Positions 1 to 8,428 are shown, numbered from the stretch's first letter. The stretch is 64,000 nt of DNA from Parabacteroides merdae ATCC 43184 (GCF_025151215.1 NZ_CP102286.1:4278001-4342000); one strand, 5' to 3'. Numbers and translations: made by a program. Notes: a model not told the origin generated them from the sequence alone.

Positions 1-27
1 TGCTTTATGTTTGTGAATAATGCGTGG

Positions 28-57
28 CAAAGATACTAATTAATGGCAAAATAGCAA
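28..57 (-). promoter_or_regulatory. Bacteroidetes-type promoter of a gene off the left edge
   Basis: On the minus strand a perfect -7 box (TATCTTTG, 28-35) lies 19 bases from a TTG (55-57). It points out of the window to the left, so it should serve a gene whose start lies just beyond base 1. Bases 58-145 show nothing else I can support. Confidence 0.55.
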
Positions 58-145
58 TTATGTGCCTTTTTTTATTTGCAAAATGGAAGTGATTGTCGTT
101 AGGATGCTTGCAAAATATCAAAAGTAATCTTTTTTTGCCCGTTCA

Positions 146-177
146 TTTGTTTTCCTGCAAGATTATATATACTTTTG
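146..177 (+). promoter_or_regulatory. Promoter of tRNA-Arg
   Basis: TTTG (146-149), a 20-base spacer and TACTTTTG (170-177) match the Bacteroidetes primary sigma-factor consensus. The tRNA begins 10 bases after the -7 box. Confidence 0.8.
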
Positions 178-187
178 CGCTGTCTTT

Positions 188-261
188 GGCTGGGTAGCTT
201 AGCTGAATAGAGCGTCAGATTCCGGTTCTGAAGGTCGTGGGTTTGAATCCCACCCTGGTCA
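188..261 (+). tRNA. tRNA-Arg (anticodon CCG)
   Basis: A 74-base cloverleaf. The anticodon stem TCAGA/TCTGA encloses the loop TTCCGGT, giving anticodon CCG. The T arm GTGGG-TTTGAAT-CCCAC is perfect. The acceptor stem GGCTGGG/CCTGGTC closes using several G-U pairs. The 3' CCA is not encoded. With the promoter just upstream and the terminator just downstream it forms a complete single-gene transcription unit. Confidence 0.95.
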
Positions 262-265
262 CAAA

Positions 266-296
266 AGGATTTCCAAGTGTTGGAAGTCCTTTTTTT
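266..296 (+). terminator. Intrinsic terminator of tRNA-Arg
   Basis: The stem AGGA-TTCCAA / TTGGAA-TCCT with a GTG loop is followed by a run of seven T. Confidence 0.85.
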
Positions 297-372
297 ATGG
301 GGTTACGCGTAAACTTTTCTTTTTTATTTATGTTTTATAAATGAATAACTAATTTAAGAAAGAACAAAGATT

Positions 373-813
373 ATGTCAGTGGTTTATAAATTTCTTTTTC
401 CTGCCAAGCCGGTAGGAAATGCTTTTTCTCTTTTTTTGTTGGCGTTGCGTATCCTTTTCGGAGTATTGCTGCTTTCGCATGGTATCCAGAAATGGACGAA
501 TTTTAGTGTCATGTCGGAATCTTTCCCGGATCCATTGGGTGTAGGAAGTACGTTGTCGTTGGGGCTGGCTGTTTTCGGTGAGGTATTTTGTTCCGTAGGC
601 TTTATATTCGGTGCGTTTTATCGTCTGGCTATGATCCCGATGGTCTTTACAATGGGAATGGCTTTTTTTGTGATACACGGGAATGATCCGTTTGCCGTGA
701 AGGAACTGGCCTTTATTTATCTGGTGGTATTTGTGCTGATGTACATAACGGGACCGGGTAAATTTTCTATCGATCATGTCATATCTTCTGCATTATATAA
801 AAAGAAACGGTGA
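373..813 (+). CDS. DoxX family membrane protein
   Basis: A 146-residue inner-membrane protein of the DoxX/DoxD-like family. Four hydrophobic helices are visible, at about residues 22-42, 60-82, 85-105 and 112-130, the usual size and topology. The family feature 'LRILFGVLLLSHGIQKW' in helix 1 matches the RxxxGxxFlxHGxqK pattern. Family members are linked to redox or thiol homeostasis in some bacteria, but the molecular role here is unknown. It stands alone between the tRNA-Arg and tRNA-Val units and has its own terminator. The ATG at 373 is chosen because it directly precedes the first helix and follows an AT-rich leader. Family assignment is firm; function is not. Confidence 0.85.
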   Translation: MSVVYKFLFPAKPVGNAFSLFLLALRILFGVLLLSHGIQKWTNFSVMSESFPDPLGVGSTLSLGLAVFGEVFCSVGFIFGAFYRLAMIPMVFTMGMAFFVIHGNDPFAVKELAFIYLVVFVLMYITGPGKFSIDHVISSALYKKKR

Positions 814-858
814 GGTTCTATAGGGGAAGCTGTTAGGTGTATACGAAAGGAAACAAAA

Positions 859-888
859 AGGCGGGAATTATTATTCCTGCCTTTTTTG
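859..888 (+). terminator. Terminator after the DoxX gene
   Basis: The hairpin AGGCGGGAAT..ATTCCTGCCT (859-882) is followed by TTTTTTG. Confidence 0.8.
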
Positions 889-952
889 TTGTGTTAGCCT
901 TCTTTTAAAGAATAGTGGGAGAATAAGGTGTTTCTTTGTGTTGGTTGGGAAA

Positions 953-982
953 TAAAAAAAGCAATCATGTAATCATGATTGC
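953..982 (-). terminator. Terminator of the tRNA-Val unit
   Basis: Read on the minus strand, GCAATCATG-ATTA-CATGATTGC (961-982) is a perfect 9-bp stem followed by seven T. It closes the three-gene tRNA-Val transcript. Confidence 0.85.
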
Positions 983-996
983 TCTTAAAAAAAAGT

Positions 997-1070
997 GGGC
1001 GTTGACGGATTCGAACCGCCGACCCTCTGCTTGTAAGGCAGATGCTCTGAACCAGCTGAGCTAAACGCCC
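997..1070 (-). tRNA. tRNA-Val (anticodon TAC), copy 3 in transcript order
   Basis: A 74-base cloverleaf. The acceptor stem GGGCGTT/AACGCCC is perfect, the anticodon loop TTACAAG gives anticodon TAC, and the T arm contains GGTTCGAATCC. CCA is not encoded. The sequence is identical to the two neighbouring copies. Confidence 0.96.
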
Positions 1071-1097
1071 GAATATGAAATCATTTTGGTGATGAGT

Positions 1098-1171
1098 GGG
1101 CGTTGACGGATTCGAACCGCCGACCCTCTGCTTGTAAGGCAGATGCTCTGAACCAGCTGAGCTAAACGCCC
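1098..1171 (-). tRNA. tRNA-Val (anticodon TAC), copy 2
   Basis: Identical in sequence to the copies on either side, separated by spacers of 27 and 28 bases. The spacers differ in sequence, so only the mature tRNA part is kept identical. Confidence 0.96.
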
Positions 1172-1199
1172 AAAGTGAAATCAATTCGTTATGAAAGGT

Positions 1200-1273
1200 G
1201 GGCGTTGACGGATTCGAACCGCCGACCCTCTGCTTGTAAGGCAGATGCTCTGAACCAGCTGAGCTAAACGCCC
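1200..1273 (-). tRNA. tRNA-Val (anticodon TAC), copy 1
   Basis: First gene of the three-copy minus-strand unit and identical to the other two. The promoter at 1322-1352 lies about 50 bases upstream. Open reading frames across these tRNAs are translation artefacts. Confidence 0.96.
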
Positions 1274-1321
1274 TTTCATTTGTTCATTAAGTTTGATATG
1301 CTCTATCTCTCTAAAGCGCTG

Positions 1322-1352
1322 CAAAGATACGGCTTTTTTTATTACCTCCAAA
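1322..1352 (-). promoter_or_regulatory. Promoter of the tRNA-Val unit
   Basis: On the minus strand TTTG (1349-1352), a 19-base spacer and TATCTTTG (1322-1329) match the Bacteroidetes consensus. Confidence 0.75.
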
Positions 1353-1412
1353 TATTTTTGCGAAAAAGTAGAAAAAAACTTCATCTCCGCCTATATGTAT
1401 TAAGATTTATAG

Positions 1413-1420
1413 TAACTTTG
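1413..1420 (+). promoter_or_regulatory. -7 box upstream of purB
   Basis: TAACTTTG followed by C, 17 bases before the purB ATG. No good TTTG lies at the expected distance, so this is a partial match. Confidence 0.45.
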
Positions 1421-1436
1421 CAACTCCATATTAATA

Positions 1437-2786
1437 ATGTATATGATATTTTCGACACTGACAGCAATTTCGCCTGTAGACGGGCGATATAGAAATAAAG
1501 CCGAGAACCTGGCGGCTTACTTTTCAGAGTATGCGCTCATTAAATACAGAGTGCAGGTTGAGATCGAGTATTTTATTACTCTGTCTGAATTCTTACCGCA
1601 GCTTCGTGCGTTGACGACTGGGGAGAATAAAGAGGCTTTGCGGAAAATTTACCGCGAGTTTTCGGTTGAGGACGCTACCCGTATTAAAGAGATCGAGAGT
1701 GTGACAAATCATGATGTAAAGGCTGTTGAATATTTTATAAAAGAGAAATTCGATTTGTTGTCTTTGCAGGAATATAAGGAATTTATCCATTTCGGATTGA
1801 CTTCCCAGGATATTAACAATACATCCGTTCCATTGTCTATCAAGGATGCACTGAACGAAGTGTATTTTCCCGGTTTGCAAGAAGTGATCGACATGTTGAA
1901 GAAATATGCCGAAGACTGGGCGGATGTTCCCATGTTGGCCAAGACACATGGGCAGCCGGCTTCTCCTACCCGTTTAGGAAAAGAAGTGATGGTGTTTGTT
2001 TACCGTTTGGAACAACAGGTGAAGCTGTTGAAAGCGACTCCTGTTTCTGCTAAGTTCGGTGGAGCAACCGGTAATTTCAATGCGCATCATGTGGCTTTTC
2101 CGGAATATGACTGGAAAGCTTTCGGGAATAAGTTTGTGAATGAAGTGTTGGGACTGAGCCGTGAGGAATGGACGACACAGATTTCCAACTATGACAACAT
2201 GGCTGCTATTTTTGACGGGATGAAACGTATCGATACGATTTTGATCGATTTGTGCCGTGATTTCTGGCAGTATGTTTCTATGGAGTATTTTAAACAGAAG
2301 ATCAAAGCCGGTGAGGTCGGTTCTTCTGCTATGCCGCACAAGGTGAATCCGATCGATTTCGAAAATGCGGAAGGTAATTTGGGTATGGCAAATGCTATCT
2401 TGACGCACCTGGCAACCAAGTTGCCGATTTCACGTTTGCAGCGCGACCTGACAGACTCTACAGTCCTTCGTAATGTCGGTGTGCCGATGGCTCATGTCGA
2501 AATCGCATTCAAAAGTTTAACAAAAGGGCTGGGTAAGTTGTTATTAAACGAGAAAGCATTGTACCGGGATTTGGATAACTGCTGGGCTGTAGTGGCCGAA
2601 GGAATTCAGACTATCCTTCGTCGTGAAGGGTATCCGAAACCTTATGAAGCATTAAAAGCCTTGACTCGTACAAATGAAGGTATCACAGCCGAATCGATCA
2701 GTAATTTTATTGATACGTTGCAGGTTAGCGATGCTGTTAAAGCTGAATTAAAGGCGATAACGCCGCATAATTATACAGGTATTTAG
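1437..2786 (+). CDS. purB: Adenylosuccinate lyase
   Basis: Cytosolic enzyme that removes fumarate from SAICAR and from adenylosuccinate, serving two steps of purine/AMP synthesis. At 449 residues it has the usual length. The N-terminus 'LTAISPVDGRY' is the classic PurB opening. 'TSQDINNTS' carries substrate-binding residues, 'KTHGQPASPT' the central His region, and 'GSSAMPHKVNP' (about residues 294-305) the fumarate-lyase superfamily signature with the flexible catalytic loop. The ATG at 1443 two codons later is an alternative start. The next gene, rluB-like, follows after 61 bases on the same strand and may be co-transcribed. Confidence 0.96.
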   Translation: MYMIFSTLTAISPVDGRYRNKAENLAAYFSEYALIKYRVQVEIEYFITLSEFLPQLRALTTGENKEALRKIYREFSVEDATRIKEIESVTNHDVKAVEYFIKEKFDLLSLQEYKEFIHFGLTSQDINNTSVPLSIKDALNEVYFPGLQEVIDMLKKYAEDWADVPMLAKTHGQPASPTRLGKEVMVFVYRLEQQVKLLKATPVSAKFGGATGNFNAHHVAFPEYDWKAFGNKFVNEVLGLSREEWTTQISNYDNMAAIFDGMKRIDTILIDLCRDFWQYVSMEYFKQKIKAGEVGSSAMPHKVNPIDFENAEGNLGMANAILTHLATKLPISRLQRDLTDSTVLRNVGVPMAHVEIAFKSLTKGLGKLLLNEKALYRDLDNCWAVVAEGIQTILRREGYPKPYEALKALTRTNEGITAESISNFIDTLQVSDAVKAELKAITPHNYTGI

Positions 2787-2847
2787 TGAGAAACAATGGG
2801 TAGCCGTGAGGTTACCAAGTAGTTAATTATCATTTAATTTACATCAA

Positions 2848-4305
2848 ATGAGCACAGAAGAAAGAGATGAATCTCAACCGCGTCCAAGAAAGGTGATACC
2901 AAGTATCAGACGGGAAAACACAGACCAGGATTCTGAAAGAAGACCTTACAATCAAGGTTATAACAGACCTGAGGGAAACAACTATGAACGGAGACCATAT
3001 AACCGCGGAGGTTATAATTCTTATGGGGACAACCGCTCTTATGGAGACAGACCGAGTCGCCCGCGTACGTATGATAACCGTGATGGCGGTTACAACAAAC
3101 CGTATAACCGCGATAATGGTGGAAACCGTAGCTATGGCAACTCTAATCGTGAAGGCGGCTATAACAGCAGACCTTCTTATGGTAGCAATCGCCCTTACGG
3201 TAACAACGATCGCCCTTCTTACGGCAATGACCGTTCTTATGGGAACGATCGTCCGTACAATCGTCCGTCTCGCCCGAACTATGAAGACAGAGGAAAGGCT
3301 TATTCGGCTACTCCGTCCGGCGAAGGTGTTTCGGGTGATGGTGTAAAGAAAAGAAGACCGCGTGTAGGTGATACCCGTGTAAGTTCGTCTTACGATAATC
3401 GTGATAATCGTGGTGGCAGACCTTCATACGGTAATAACAACAACCGTTATGGAAATGGCGGCGGACGTGGCGGCTACAATAACAACAGACGTCCGAACAA
3501 CAATCGCCGTACCGGTGATTACAATCCGAATGCCAAGTATAACTTCCAGAAGCAGTTGAAGTATAAAGAAGTGCTGGCAGATCCTAACGAACCGATCCGC
3601 TTGAATAAGTTCTTGTCCAATGCAGGTGTTTGTTCTCGTCGCGAGGCGGATGAATTTATCCAGGAAGGAGTTGTTCAGGTAAATGGTCAGATTGTAACTG
3701 AATTGGGAACGAAGATTACGCGTCAGGATACGGTGTTGTTCAAAGACCAGCCGGTTCAGATCGAGAGTAAAGTGTATATCGTCCTGAATAAGCCGAAGAA
3801 CTGTGTGACAACTTCGGATGATCCTCAGGAACGTCTGACTGTCATGGATTTGGTAAAGAACGCTTGCCAGGAACGAATTTATCCGGTGGGACGTCTGGAC
3901 CGTAATACGACAGGTGTACTGTTGCTGACGAACGATGGCGATCTGGCTTCCAAGCTGACGCATCCTTCTTTCAAGAAGAAGAAAATCTACCATGTATGGT
4001 TGGATAAGAACGTATCTATCGAAGATATGGAAAAGATCGCTAACGGATTAGAGCTTGAAGACGGAGAAATCCATGCTGATGCCATCAGTTATGCAAGCGA
4101 AGATGATAAGAGCCAGGTCGGTATCGAAATTCACTCAGGACGTAACCGTATCGTCCGTCGTATTTTCGAATCACTGGGCTATCACGTGGTTAAACTGGAT
4201 CGTGTATATTTTGCCGGTCTTACAAAAAAGAACCTTGGACGTGGAAAGTGGCGTTATCTGAACGAACGTGAAGTGAACGCGCTCCGCATGGGGGCTTTCG
4301 AATAA
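2848..4305 (+). CDS. rluB: Ribosomal large-subunit pseudouridine synthase, RluB/RsuA family, with long disordered N-terminus
   Basis: Converts a uridine of 23S (or 16S) rRNA to pseudouridine. Residues 1 to about 230 are low complexity and rich in Asn, Tyr, Arg, Gly and Ser, with recurring 'NDRPSYGNDRSYG'-type units. An S4 RNA-binding domain follows ('IRLNKFLSNAGVCSRREAD', about 250-297), then the catalytic domain, where 'GRLDRNTTGVLLLTNDGDL' holds the catalytic Asp (about 351). The C-terminal 'SGRNRIVRRIFESLGYHV' is typical of RsuA/RluB/RluE/RluF enzymes. Typical enterobacterial RluB is much shorter and lacks this N-terminal tail. The target base cannot be read from sequence. It lies between purB and asnS on one strand. 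Confidence 0.9.
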   Translation: MSTEERDESQPRPRKVIPSIRRENTDQDSERRPYNQGYNRPEGNNYERRPYNRGGYNSYGDNRSYGDRPSRPRTYDNRDGGYNKPYNRDNGGNRSYGNSNREGGYNSRPSYGSNRPYGNNDRPSYGNDRSYGNDRPYNRPSRPNYEDRGKAYSATPSGEGVSGDGVKKRRPRVGDTRVSSSYDNRDNRGGRPSYGNNNNRYGNGGGRGGYNNNRRPNNNRRTGDYNPNAKYNFQKQLKYKEVLADPNEPIRLNKFLSNAGVCSRREADEFIQEGVVQVNGQIVTELGTKITRQDTVLFKDQPVQIESKVYIVLNKPKNCVTTSDDPQERLTVMDLVKNACQERIYPVGRLDRNTTGVLLLTNDGDLASKLTHPSFKKKKIYHVWLDKNVSIEDMEKIANGLELEDGEIHADAISYASEDDKSQVGIEIHSGRNRIVRRIFESLGYHVVKLDRVYFAGLTKKNLGRGKWRYLNEREVNALRMGAFE

Positions 4306-4313
4306 TATAGAGT

Positions 4314-4347
4314 TTAGCCGGTTGGAAAAGCCGGCTAACTTGTTTTG
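4314..4347 (+). terminator. Possible weak terminator between rluB and asnS
   Basis: TTAGCCGG / CCGGCTAA forms an 8-bp stem (4314-4338), followed by CTTGTTTTG rather than a clean T run. It may only attenuate readthrough into asnS. Confidence 0.45.
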
Positions 4348-4372
4348 ATTACCTAAGAATAAAAATATAAAC

Positions 4373-5779
4373 ATGGAAGCAATTAAAAGAACAAAAATTG
4401 TAGACGTACTGAAAAGCGAAGCTTTCGGTACGACCGTTAACGTGAAAGGATGGGTCCGTACCCGCCGTGGTAGTAAACAGGTTAGTTTCATAGCCTTGAA
4501 TGACGGTTCTACAATAAATAATGTTCAGATCGTTGTAGACGTGGACAAGCTGGGCGAAGAATTTCTGAAGCCGATAACAACAGGTGCGAGTATCAGTGTA
4601 AACGGTACGTTGGTGCAGTCGCAAGGAAAAGGCCAGAATGTGGAGATCCAGGCTACTGAAATAGAAATTTACGGTTCTGCCGATCCGAATACTTATCCTT
4701 TGCAGAAAAAAGGCCATTCGATGGAGTTCCTACGTGAGATCGCTCATCTCCGTCCACGTACGAATACATTCGGAGCGGTGTTCCGTATTCGTCATAACAT
4801 GGCTTATGCCATTCATAAATTTTTCCATGACAGAGGGTTCTTCTATTTCCATACACCGCTGATCACAGCTTCCGACTGTGAAGGTGCGGGTCAGATGTTC
4901 CAGGTGACGACCATGAACCTCTATGATCTGAAGAAGGATGAAAACGGATCTATCGTTTATGATAACGATTTCTTCGGTAAACAGGCGAGCCTGACCGTTT
5001 CTGGACAGTTGGAAGGTGAATTGGCGGCTACGGCTTTGGGACAGATTTATACATTCGGTCCGACTTTCCGTGCGGAAAACTCCAATACGCCGCGCCACTT
5101 GGCCGAGTTCTGGATGATCGAGCCGGAAGTGGCTTTCAATGATATCCTGGACAATATGCAGTTGGCGGAAGAGTTCATCAAGTATTGTGTACAATGGGCT
5201 TTGGACAACTGTATGGATGATATCAAATTCTTGAACGATATGTTCGATAAGGGTTTGATCGAACGTTTGCAGGGAGTGTTGAAAGACGATTTCGTCCGTT
5301 TGTCTTATACGGAAGGAATCAAGATTCTGGAAGAGGCCGTTGCTAAAGGCCACACGTTCGAGTTCCCGGTATATTGGGGTGTCGACCTGGCTTCTGAGCA
5401 TGAACGTTTCCTGGTTGAAGAGCATTTCAAACGTCCGGTAATCCTGACTGACTATCCGAAAGAGATCAAAGCTTTCTATATGAAGCAGAATGAGGACGGC
5501 AAGACGGTTCGTGCGATGGATGTGTTGTTCCCGAAAATCGGTGAAATTATCGGTGGTTCCGAGCGTGAAGCCGATTATGACAAACTGTTGAACCGCATCA
5601 ATGAAATGGGGATTCCTATGAAGGATATGTGGTGGTATTTGGATACCCGCCGCTTCGGTACGGTTCCTCATTCCGGTTTTGGTTTGGGCTTCGAACGTCT
5701 GCTGTTGTTTGTGACAGGTATGACAAATATTCGCGACGTGATTCCTTTCCCTCGTACACCGAAGAATGCCGATTTCTAA
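4373..5779 (+). CDS. asnS: Asparagine--tRNA ligase
   Basis: Cytosolic class II aminoacyl-tRNA synthetase that charges tRNA-Asn. It has 468 residues, normal for AsnRS. An OB-fold anticodon-binding domain lies at about 17-100 ('[19 protein letters not shown]'). Motif 2 is visible as '[19 protein letters not shown]' and motif 3 as '[10 protein letters not shown]' near the C-terminus, ending '[11 protein letters not shown]'. The stretch '[17 protein letters not shown]' separates AsnRS from AspRS. The start at 4373 follows a 67-base gap after rluB. The strong hairpin at 5802-5842 ends the transcript. Confidence 0.97.
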   Translation: MEAIKRTKIVDVLKSEAFGTTVNVKGWVRTRRGSKQVSFIALNDGSTINNVQIVVDVDKLGEEFLKPITTGASISVNGTLVQSQGKGQNVEIQATEIEIYGSADPNTYPLQKKGHSMEFLREIAHLRPRTNTFGAVFRIRHNMAYAIHKFFHDRGFFYFHTPLITASDCEGAGQMFQVTTMNLYDLKKDENGSIVYDNDFFGKQASLTVSGQLEGELAATALGQIYTFGPTFRAENSNTPRHLAEFWMIEPEVAFNDILDNMQLAEEFIKYCVQWALDNCMDDIKFLNDMFDKGLIERLQGVLKDDFVRLSYTEGIKILEEAVAKGHTFEFPVYWGVDLASEHERFLVEEHFKRPVILTDYPKEIKAFYMKQNEDGKTVRAMDVLFPKIGEIIGGSEREADYDKLLNRINEMGIPMKDMWWYLDTRRFGTVPHSGFGLGFERLLLFVTGMTNIRDVIPFPRTPKNADF

Positions 5780-5801
5780 TTTCGCATAGAATTGAAAAAT
5801 C

Positions 5802-5842
5802 AAAACTCCGCATAGAACGTTCAGAGGACTATGCGGAGTTTT
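5802..5842. terminator. Bidirectional terminator between asnS and the Lrp gene
   Basis: AAAACTCCGCATAG (5802-5815) pairs perfectly with CTATGCGGAGTTTT (5829-5842) around a 13-base loop. A-rich and T-rich flanks allow use by both convergent genes. Confidence 0.85.
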
Positions 5843-5846
5843 TTAT

Positions 5847-6320
5847 TTAATCTTCATCTTCCAAGTCGATTGGGATCTGCCGTTTGAACGCTTCCTTGAA
5901 AGAGATCAGCGATTCGGTTCGGGCAAGGCCTAACGGTTGAAGCTTATTATGGATAATGCTTAGCAAATGCTGGTTATTCTTTGCATATATCTTTATGAAT
6001 AAATCATATTGTCCAGTCGTGTAGTGACATTCAACCACCTCCGGGATTTCCTTCAGAGCCTCCGTCACCGATGGAAACTGCCCGGGAGATTTGAGGTACA
6101 AACCCATGTATGCACAAGTTTCATAACCTACTTTTGTGTTGTCGACGATAAATTCAGATCCTTTGATTACACCCAGGTTGGTAAGTTTTTGTATACGTTG
6201 GTGTATTGCTGCACCCGATACATTACACTCCCGTGCAACTTCGAGGAAAGGCATACGGGCATTGCCTATGATTAGTTTTAATATCTTCTCGTCAAGTTCA
6301 TCCAGTTGATGGTGTGCCAT
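5847..6320 (-). CDS. Lrp/AsnC family transcriptional regulator
   Basis: A 157-residue DNA-binding regulator of the feast/famine family. The N-terminal winged helix-turn-helix spans about residues 4-60 ('LDEKILKLIIGNARMPFLEV', then 'GAAIHQRIQKLTNLGVIKG'). The C-terminal RAM ligand-binding domain spans about 68-150 ('PEVVECHYTTGQYDLFIKI'). Such proteins form octamers and usually respond to amino acids; the effector cannot be told from sequence. The highly acidic C-terminal end (DLEDED) is notable. A -7 box at 6372-6379 lies about 50 bases upstream. Confidence 0.92.
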   Translation of the reverse strand: MAHHQLDELDEKILKLIIGNARMPFLEVARECNVSGAAIHQRIQKLTNLGVIKGSEFIVDNTKVGYETCAYMGLYLKSPGQFPSVTEALKEIPEVVECHYTTGQYDLFIKIYAKNNQHLLSIIHNKLQPLGLARTESLISFKEAFKRQIPIDLEDED

Positions 6321-6371
6321 AATTTATCTATATTTGTATATCTGTATAAATCAGTTCTTACAATCTTAATA

Positions 6372-6379
6372 CAAATATA
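6372..6379 (-). promoter_or_regulatory. -7 box of the Lrp-family gene
   Basis: TATATTTG on the minus strand, 52 bases upstream of the start codon. No clear -33 TTTG. Confidence 0.45.
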
Positions 6380-6470
6380 AATAATCTCTAATGATTAACC
6401 TCTATTTTTTAGTGGAATATTTTAGTTTGTAAGTTTCTTTAGTAATAATAATCTTCAATTTTATAGTTTT

Positions 6471-7034
6471 ATGAGTTTACAATCAGTAGTAGCATGTAGG
6501 TCTGTAAAAGACTTTTCTGATCCGGCATTGGATCTGATAGAGAGAACGTACACAGAATCTTTTCCGGAAGTGGAACGCCGTGACTTTTCGCTTGTCCGCA
6601 ATTTGGTTAGAGACGAATCCCGGTTTATCGTGTATGCTTTATCAAAAGAAGACCGGTATGTCGGCTTCATCACCGGTTGGCTTTTTGACGGTTATACTTA
6701 TGTGGAGCATTTTGCAATTGATCCGGCGGCCCGTAATGGAGGAATAGGGGCTGAGGCAATGAAGCAATTTCTGGTCTTCTGCGGTACTCCGGTTGTTCTG
6801 GAAGTAGAAATGCCTACTGATGAGATGAGCAAGCGCAGGATTGGCTTTTATGAACGTTTGGGCTTTAAACTGGACAATCAGGTTTATCACCAGCCTCCTT
6901 ACCGGGAAGGTGGAGAATGGCTGGAGATGCGGCTTATGACATATGGCGATGTTGATCTGGAGCATTCTTTCGAGCTGGTGAAGAATTGTCTTCATAAGAA
7001 TGTGTATGGAGTGAAAGATGGGCTCACCCGGTGA
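6471..7034 (+). CDS. GNAT family N-acetyltransferase
   Basis: A 187-residue acetyl-CoA-dependent acetyltransferase. The acetyl-CoA pyrophosphate-binding signature appears as 'VEHFAIDPAARNGGIGAEAM' (about residues 81-100; core RNGGIG is the R/QxxGxG/A motif), followed by 'RRIGFYERLGFKL', the typical C-terminal GNAT strand-helix. Family membership is clear. The acceptor (small molecule or protein) is not predictable. It is divergent from the Lrp gene and monocistronic; the gene-free stretch with unusual repeats follows. Confidence 0.88.
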   Translation: MSLQSVVACRSVKDFSDPALDLIERTYTESFPEVERRDFSLVRNLVRDESRFIVYALSKEDRYVGFITGWLFDGYTYVEHFAIDPAARNGGIGAEAMKQFLVFCGTPVVLEVEMPTDEMSKRRIGFYERLGFKLDNQVYHQPPYREGGEWLEMRLMTYGDVDLEHSFELVKNCLHKNVYGVKDGLTR

Positions 7035-7130
7035 TCGTTTTGCACATTGCCTATTTGTTTTCTCGTTCTAATTCGACGATTTAAGTGGCAGTAGCCATGT
7101 TTCTGTTGTCAAACAGTCCAACTGTAGAGC

Positions 7131-7216
7131 TTTTGCCCTTAGTCGAATGTGCTTTCGCCCTTGGTCAAAAGCGCTTTCGACTAAGGGCAAAAACCTTTTC
7201 GACCAAGGGCGAAAAG
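7131..7216. repeat. Interleaved inverted repeats (A-B-A'-B')
   Basis: Four related segments sit in the roughly 340-base gene-free stretch 7035-7373. A (7131-7147) is perfectly complementary to A' (7176-7192). B (7152-7171) is complementary to B' (7195-7216) except for one inserted base. A and B share the core GCCCTT(A/G)GTC, so A-B' and B-A' can also pair with a single wobble or mismatch. The order A-B-A'-B' would allow a pseudoknot or alternative hairpins in RNA. The rest of the stretch shows only the terminator at 7328. Confidence 0.75.
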
Positions 7217-7327
7217 TAAAAAAGTGGTAGCTATTGCTGTAAATAGCTATGTGTCTATTTATTATTGGATGGGTGTCATGTCCTTTGAGGGAAAGGGCTC
7301 TGATCGGTGACTAAAAGGCAATAAAAA

Positions 7328-7355
7328 AGGCGGGGTTAGAAACCTCGCCTTTTTT
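7328..7355. terminator. Bidirectional terminator (GNAT gene / exbD)
   Basis: AGGCGGGGTT / AACCTCGCCT (one G-T pair) flanked by A6 and T6. It lies between convergent genes. Confidence 0.8.
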
Positions 7356-7373
7356 ATTTTGTGTATCCAGAGA

Positions 7374-7841
7374 TTAGTCAGCAGCCTGACGGGCAGAATA
7401 ACTAATCTTCAATGCGTATGCTTCACGAAGCGCCTGCTTCACGTCTGTGATCAGACCCATCTTGGTTTCCTTATCGGCCTTGATGGAGACTGTCATAAAC
7501 GGCTGGTCTTCTTCTTTCATACTGGATTTTTCCTGAGCGATGTAGTCCTGAATTTCCGATACTTCAGCGAACTTGTCGTTCAACTGCAAGCGGGCTTCAG
7601 AACCCATTTTAGCCTGATATTCCTGGGTCGGCTTTCCTACATAGATGAATGTAACCAACGATTTCTTTTCCAGCTTCTGAAGTTCAGTAGCCTGTGGAGC
7701 GCGGAATTGCACCATCAATGTTACTTCACGCATGGATGTTACCATCATGATGAAGAACAAGAATGCGAACACCAAGTCAGGTAATGATGACGTATTCAAT
7801 TCGGGCATTTCACGTCCGCCCGCTTTACTAAACTTTCCCAT
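7374..7841 (-). CDS. exbD: ExbD/TolR family biopolymer transport protein (second copy)
   Basis: A 155-residue inner-membrane component of the TonB energising motor. One N-terminal transmembrane helix (about residues 20-40, 'PDLVFAFLFFIMMVTSM') carries the functionally important Asp of the ExbD/TolR helix ('LPDLVFAFLF'). A periplasmic domain follows, ending 'VKQALREAYALKISYSARQ'. Its start codon overlaps the upstream exbD stop by one base (TAATG), which suggests translational coupling. It is the last gene of the exb cluster and sits before the terminator at 7328. Confidence 0.9.
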   Translation of the reverse strand: MGKFSKAGGREMPELNTSSLPDLVFAFLFFIMMVTSMREVTLMVQFRAPQATELQKLEKKSLVTFIYVGKPTQEYQAKMGSEARLQLNDKFAEVSEIQDYIAQEKSSMKEEDQPFMTVSIKADKETKMGLITDVKQALREAYALKISYSARQAAD

Positions 7842-8428
7842 TACTTCTTATCTCCATAATTTTTAGGTTCTGCCTCAGAAATCTTTTGCGGATAAATCTG
7901 CTGCACAGCCTTTTGTTGGTCTTCATCTAGATCTGCGAATAATTTTCCGAATTTCTTTCTGGAAATATCATCACGCAATTCGTTGTATGCCTTTGCCAAT
8001 TCGTTCTGAACGCTGATATAAGCCTGATATTCGGTACCACGGTCATTCTGTAAAGAAATTACGTGTTTTTTAGCGGTCATTACTTTTCCGAAGAAAGGAA
8101 CGTCCTCTTCAACCTTTTCAGGTTTATTTGCGTCATTATACGGGTTGTCAATGAACTCTTTTACCTTGTCTTTCAGTTGCTTGATGTCGGTAGGTTCACC
8201 GTTAAAGAGGATTTGGTTACTGCTGTTGATCAGCACGACAACCAAGTTTCTCTTGTTAACATCAACATCATTCTTCTTTTGGTCTTTAGGAACAGGAGGC
8301 GGCAAACGTCTTGCCAGACCTTTATCTGTATCCATGGATGTAGTAATAAGGAAGAAGATAAGCAACATGAAAGCAATATCGGCTGAAGACGATCCATTAA
8401 TACCCGGTGTCTTTCTTTTACTACCCAT
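7841..8428 (-). CDS. exbD: ExbD/TolR family biopolymer transport protein (first copy)
   Basis: A 195-residue single-pass inner-membrane protein, the first of two different ExbD-like subunits. The transmembrane helix (about residues 15-33, 'SADIAFMLLIFFLITTSM') has the conserved Asp that couples proton flow. It is followed by a Pro-rich 'LARRLPPPVP' segment typical of Bacteroidetes ExbD, then a periplasmic domain with a charged C-terminus (about 100-195) longer than in E. coli ExbD (141 residues). It is separated from the upstream membrane protein by 32 bases. Confidence 0.92.
   Translation of the reverse strand: MGSKRKTPGINGSSSADIAFMLLIFFLITTSMDTDKGLARRLPPPVPKDQKKNDVDVNKRNLVVVLINSSNQILFNGEPTDIKQLKDKVKEFIDNPYNDANKPEKVEEDVPFFGKVMTAKKHVISLQNDRGTEYQAYISVQNELAKAYNELRDDISRKKFGKLFADLDEDQQKAVQQIYPQKISEAEPKNYGDKK

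Noticed and set aside
894..1384. Two minus-strand open frames covering the tRNA-Val genes
   Set aside because: Their sequence is the translated tRNA itself (repeated GRLAQLVQSICLTSRGSAVRIRQRP-type blocks); the tRNAs have their own promoter and terminator.
4730..5803. 357-codon minus-strand frame across asnS
   Set aside because: Lies antisense to a complete, well-conserved synthetase gene. The translation is rich in His, Arg and Phe without recognisable motifs, typical of a shadow frame.
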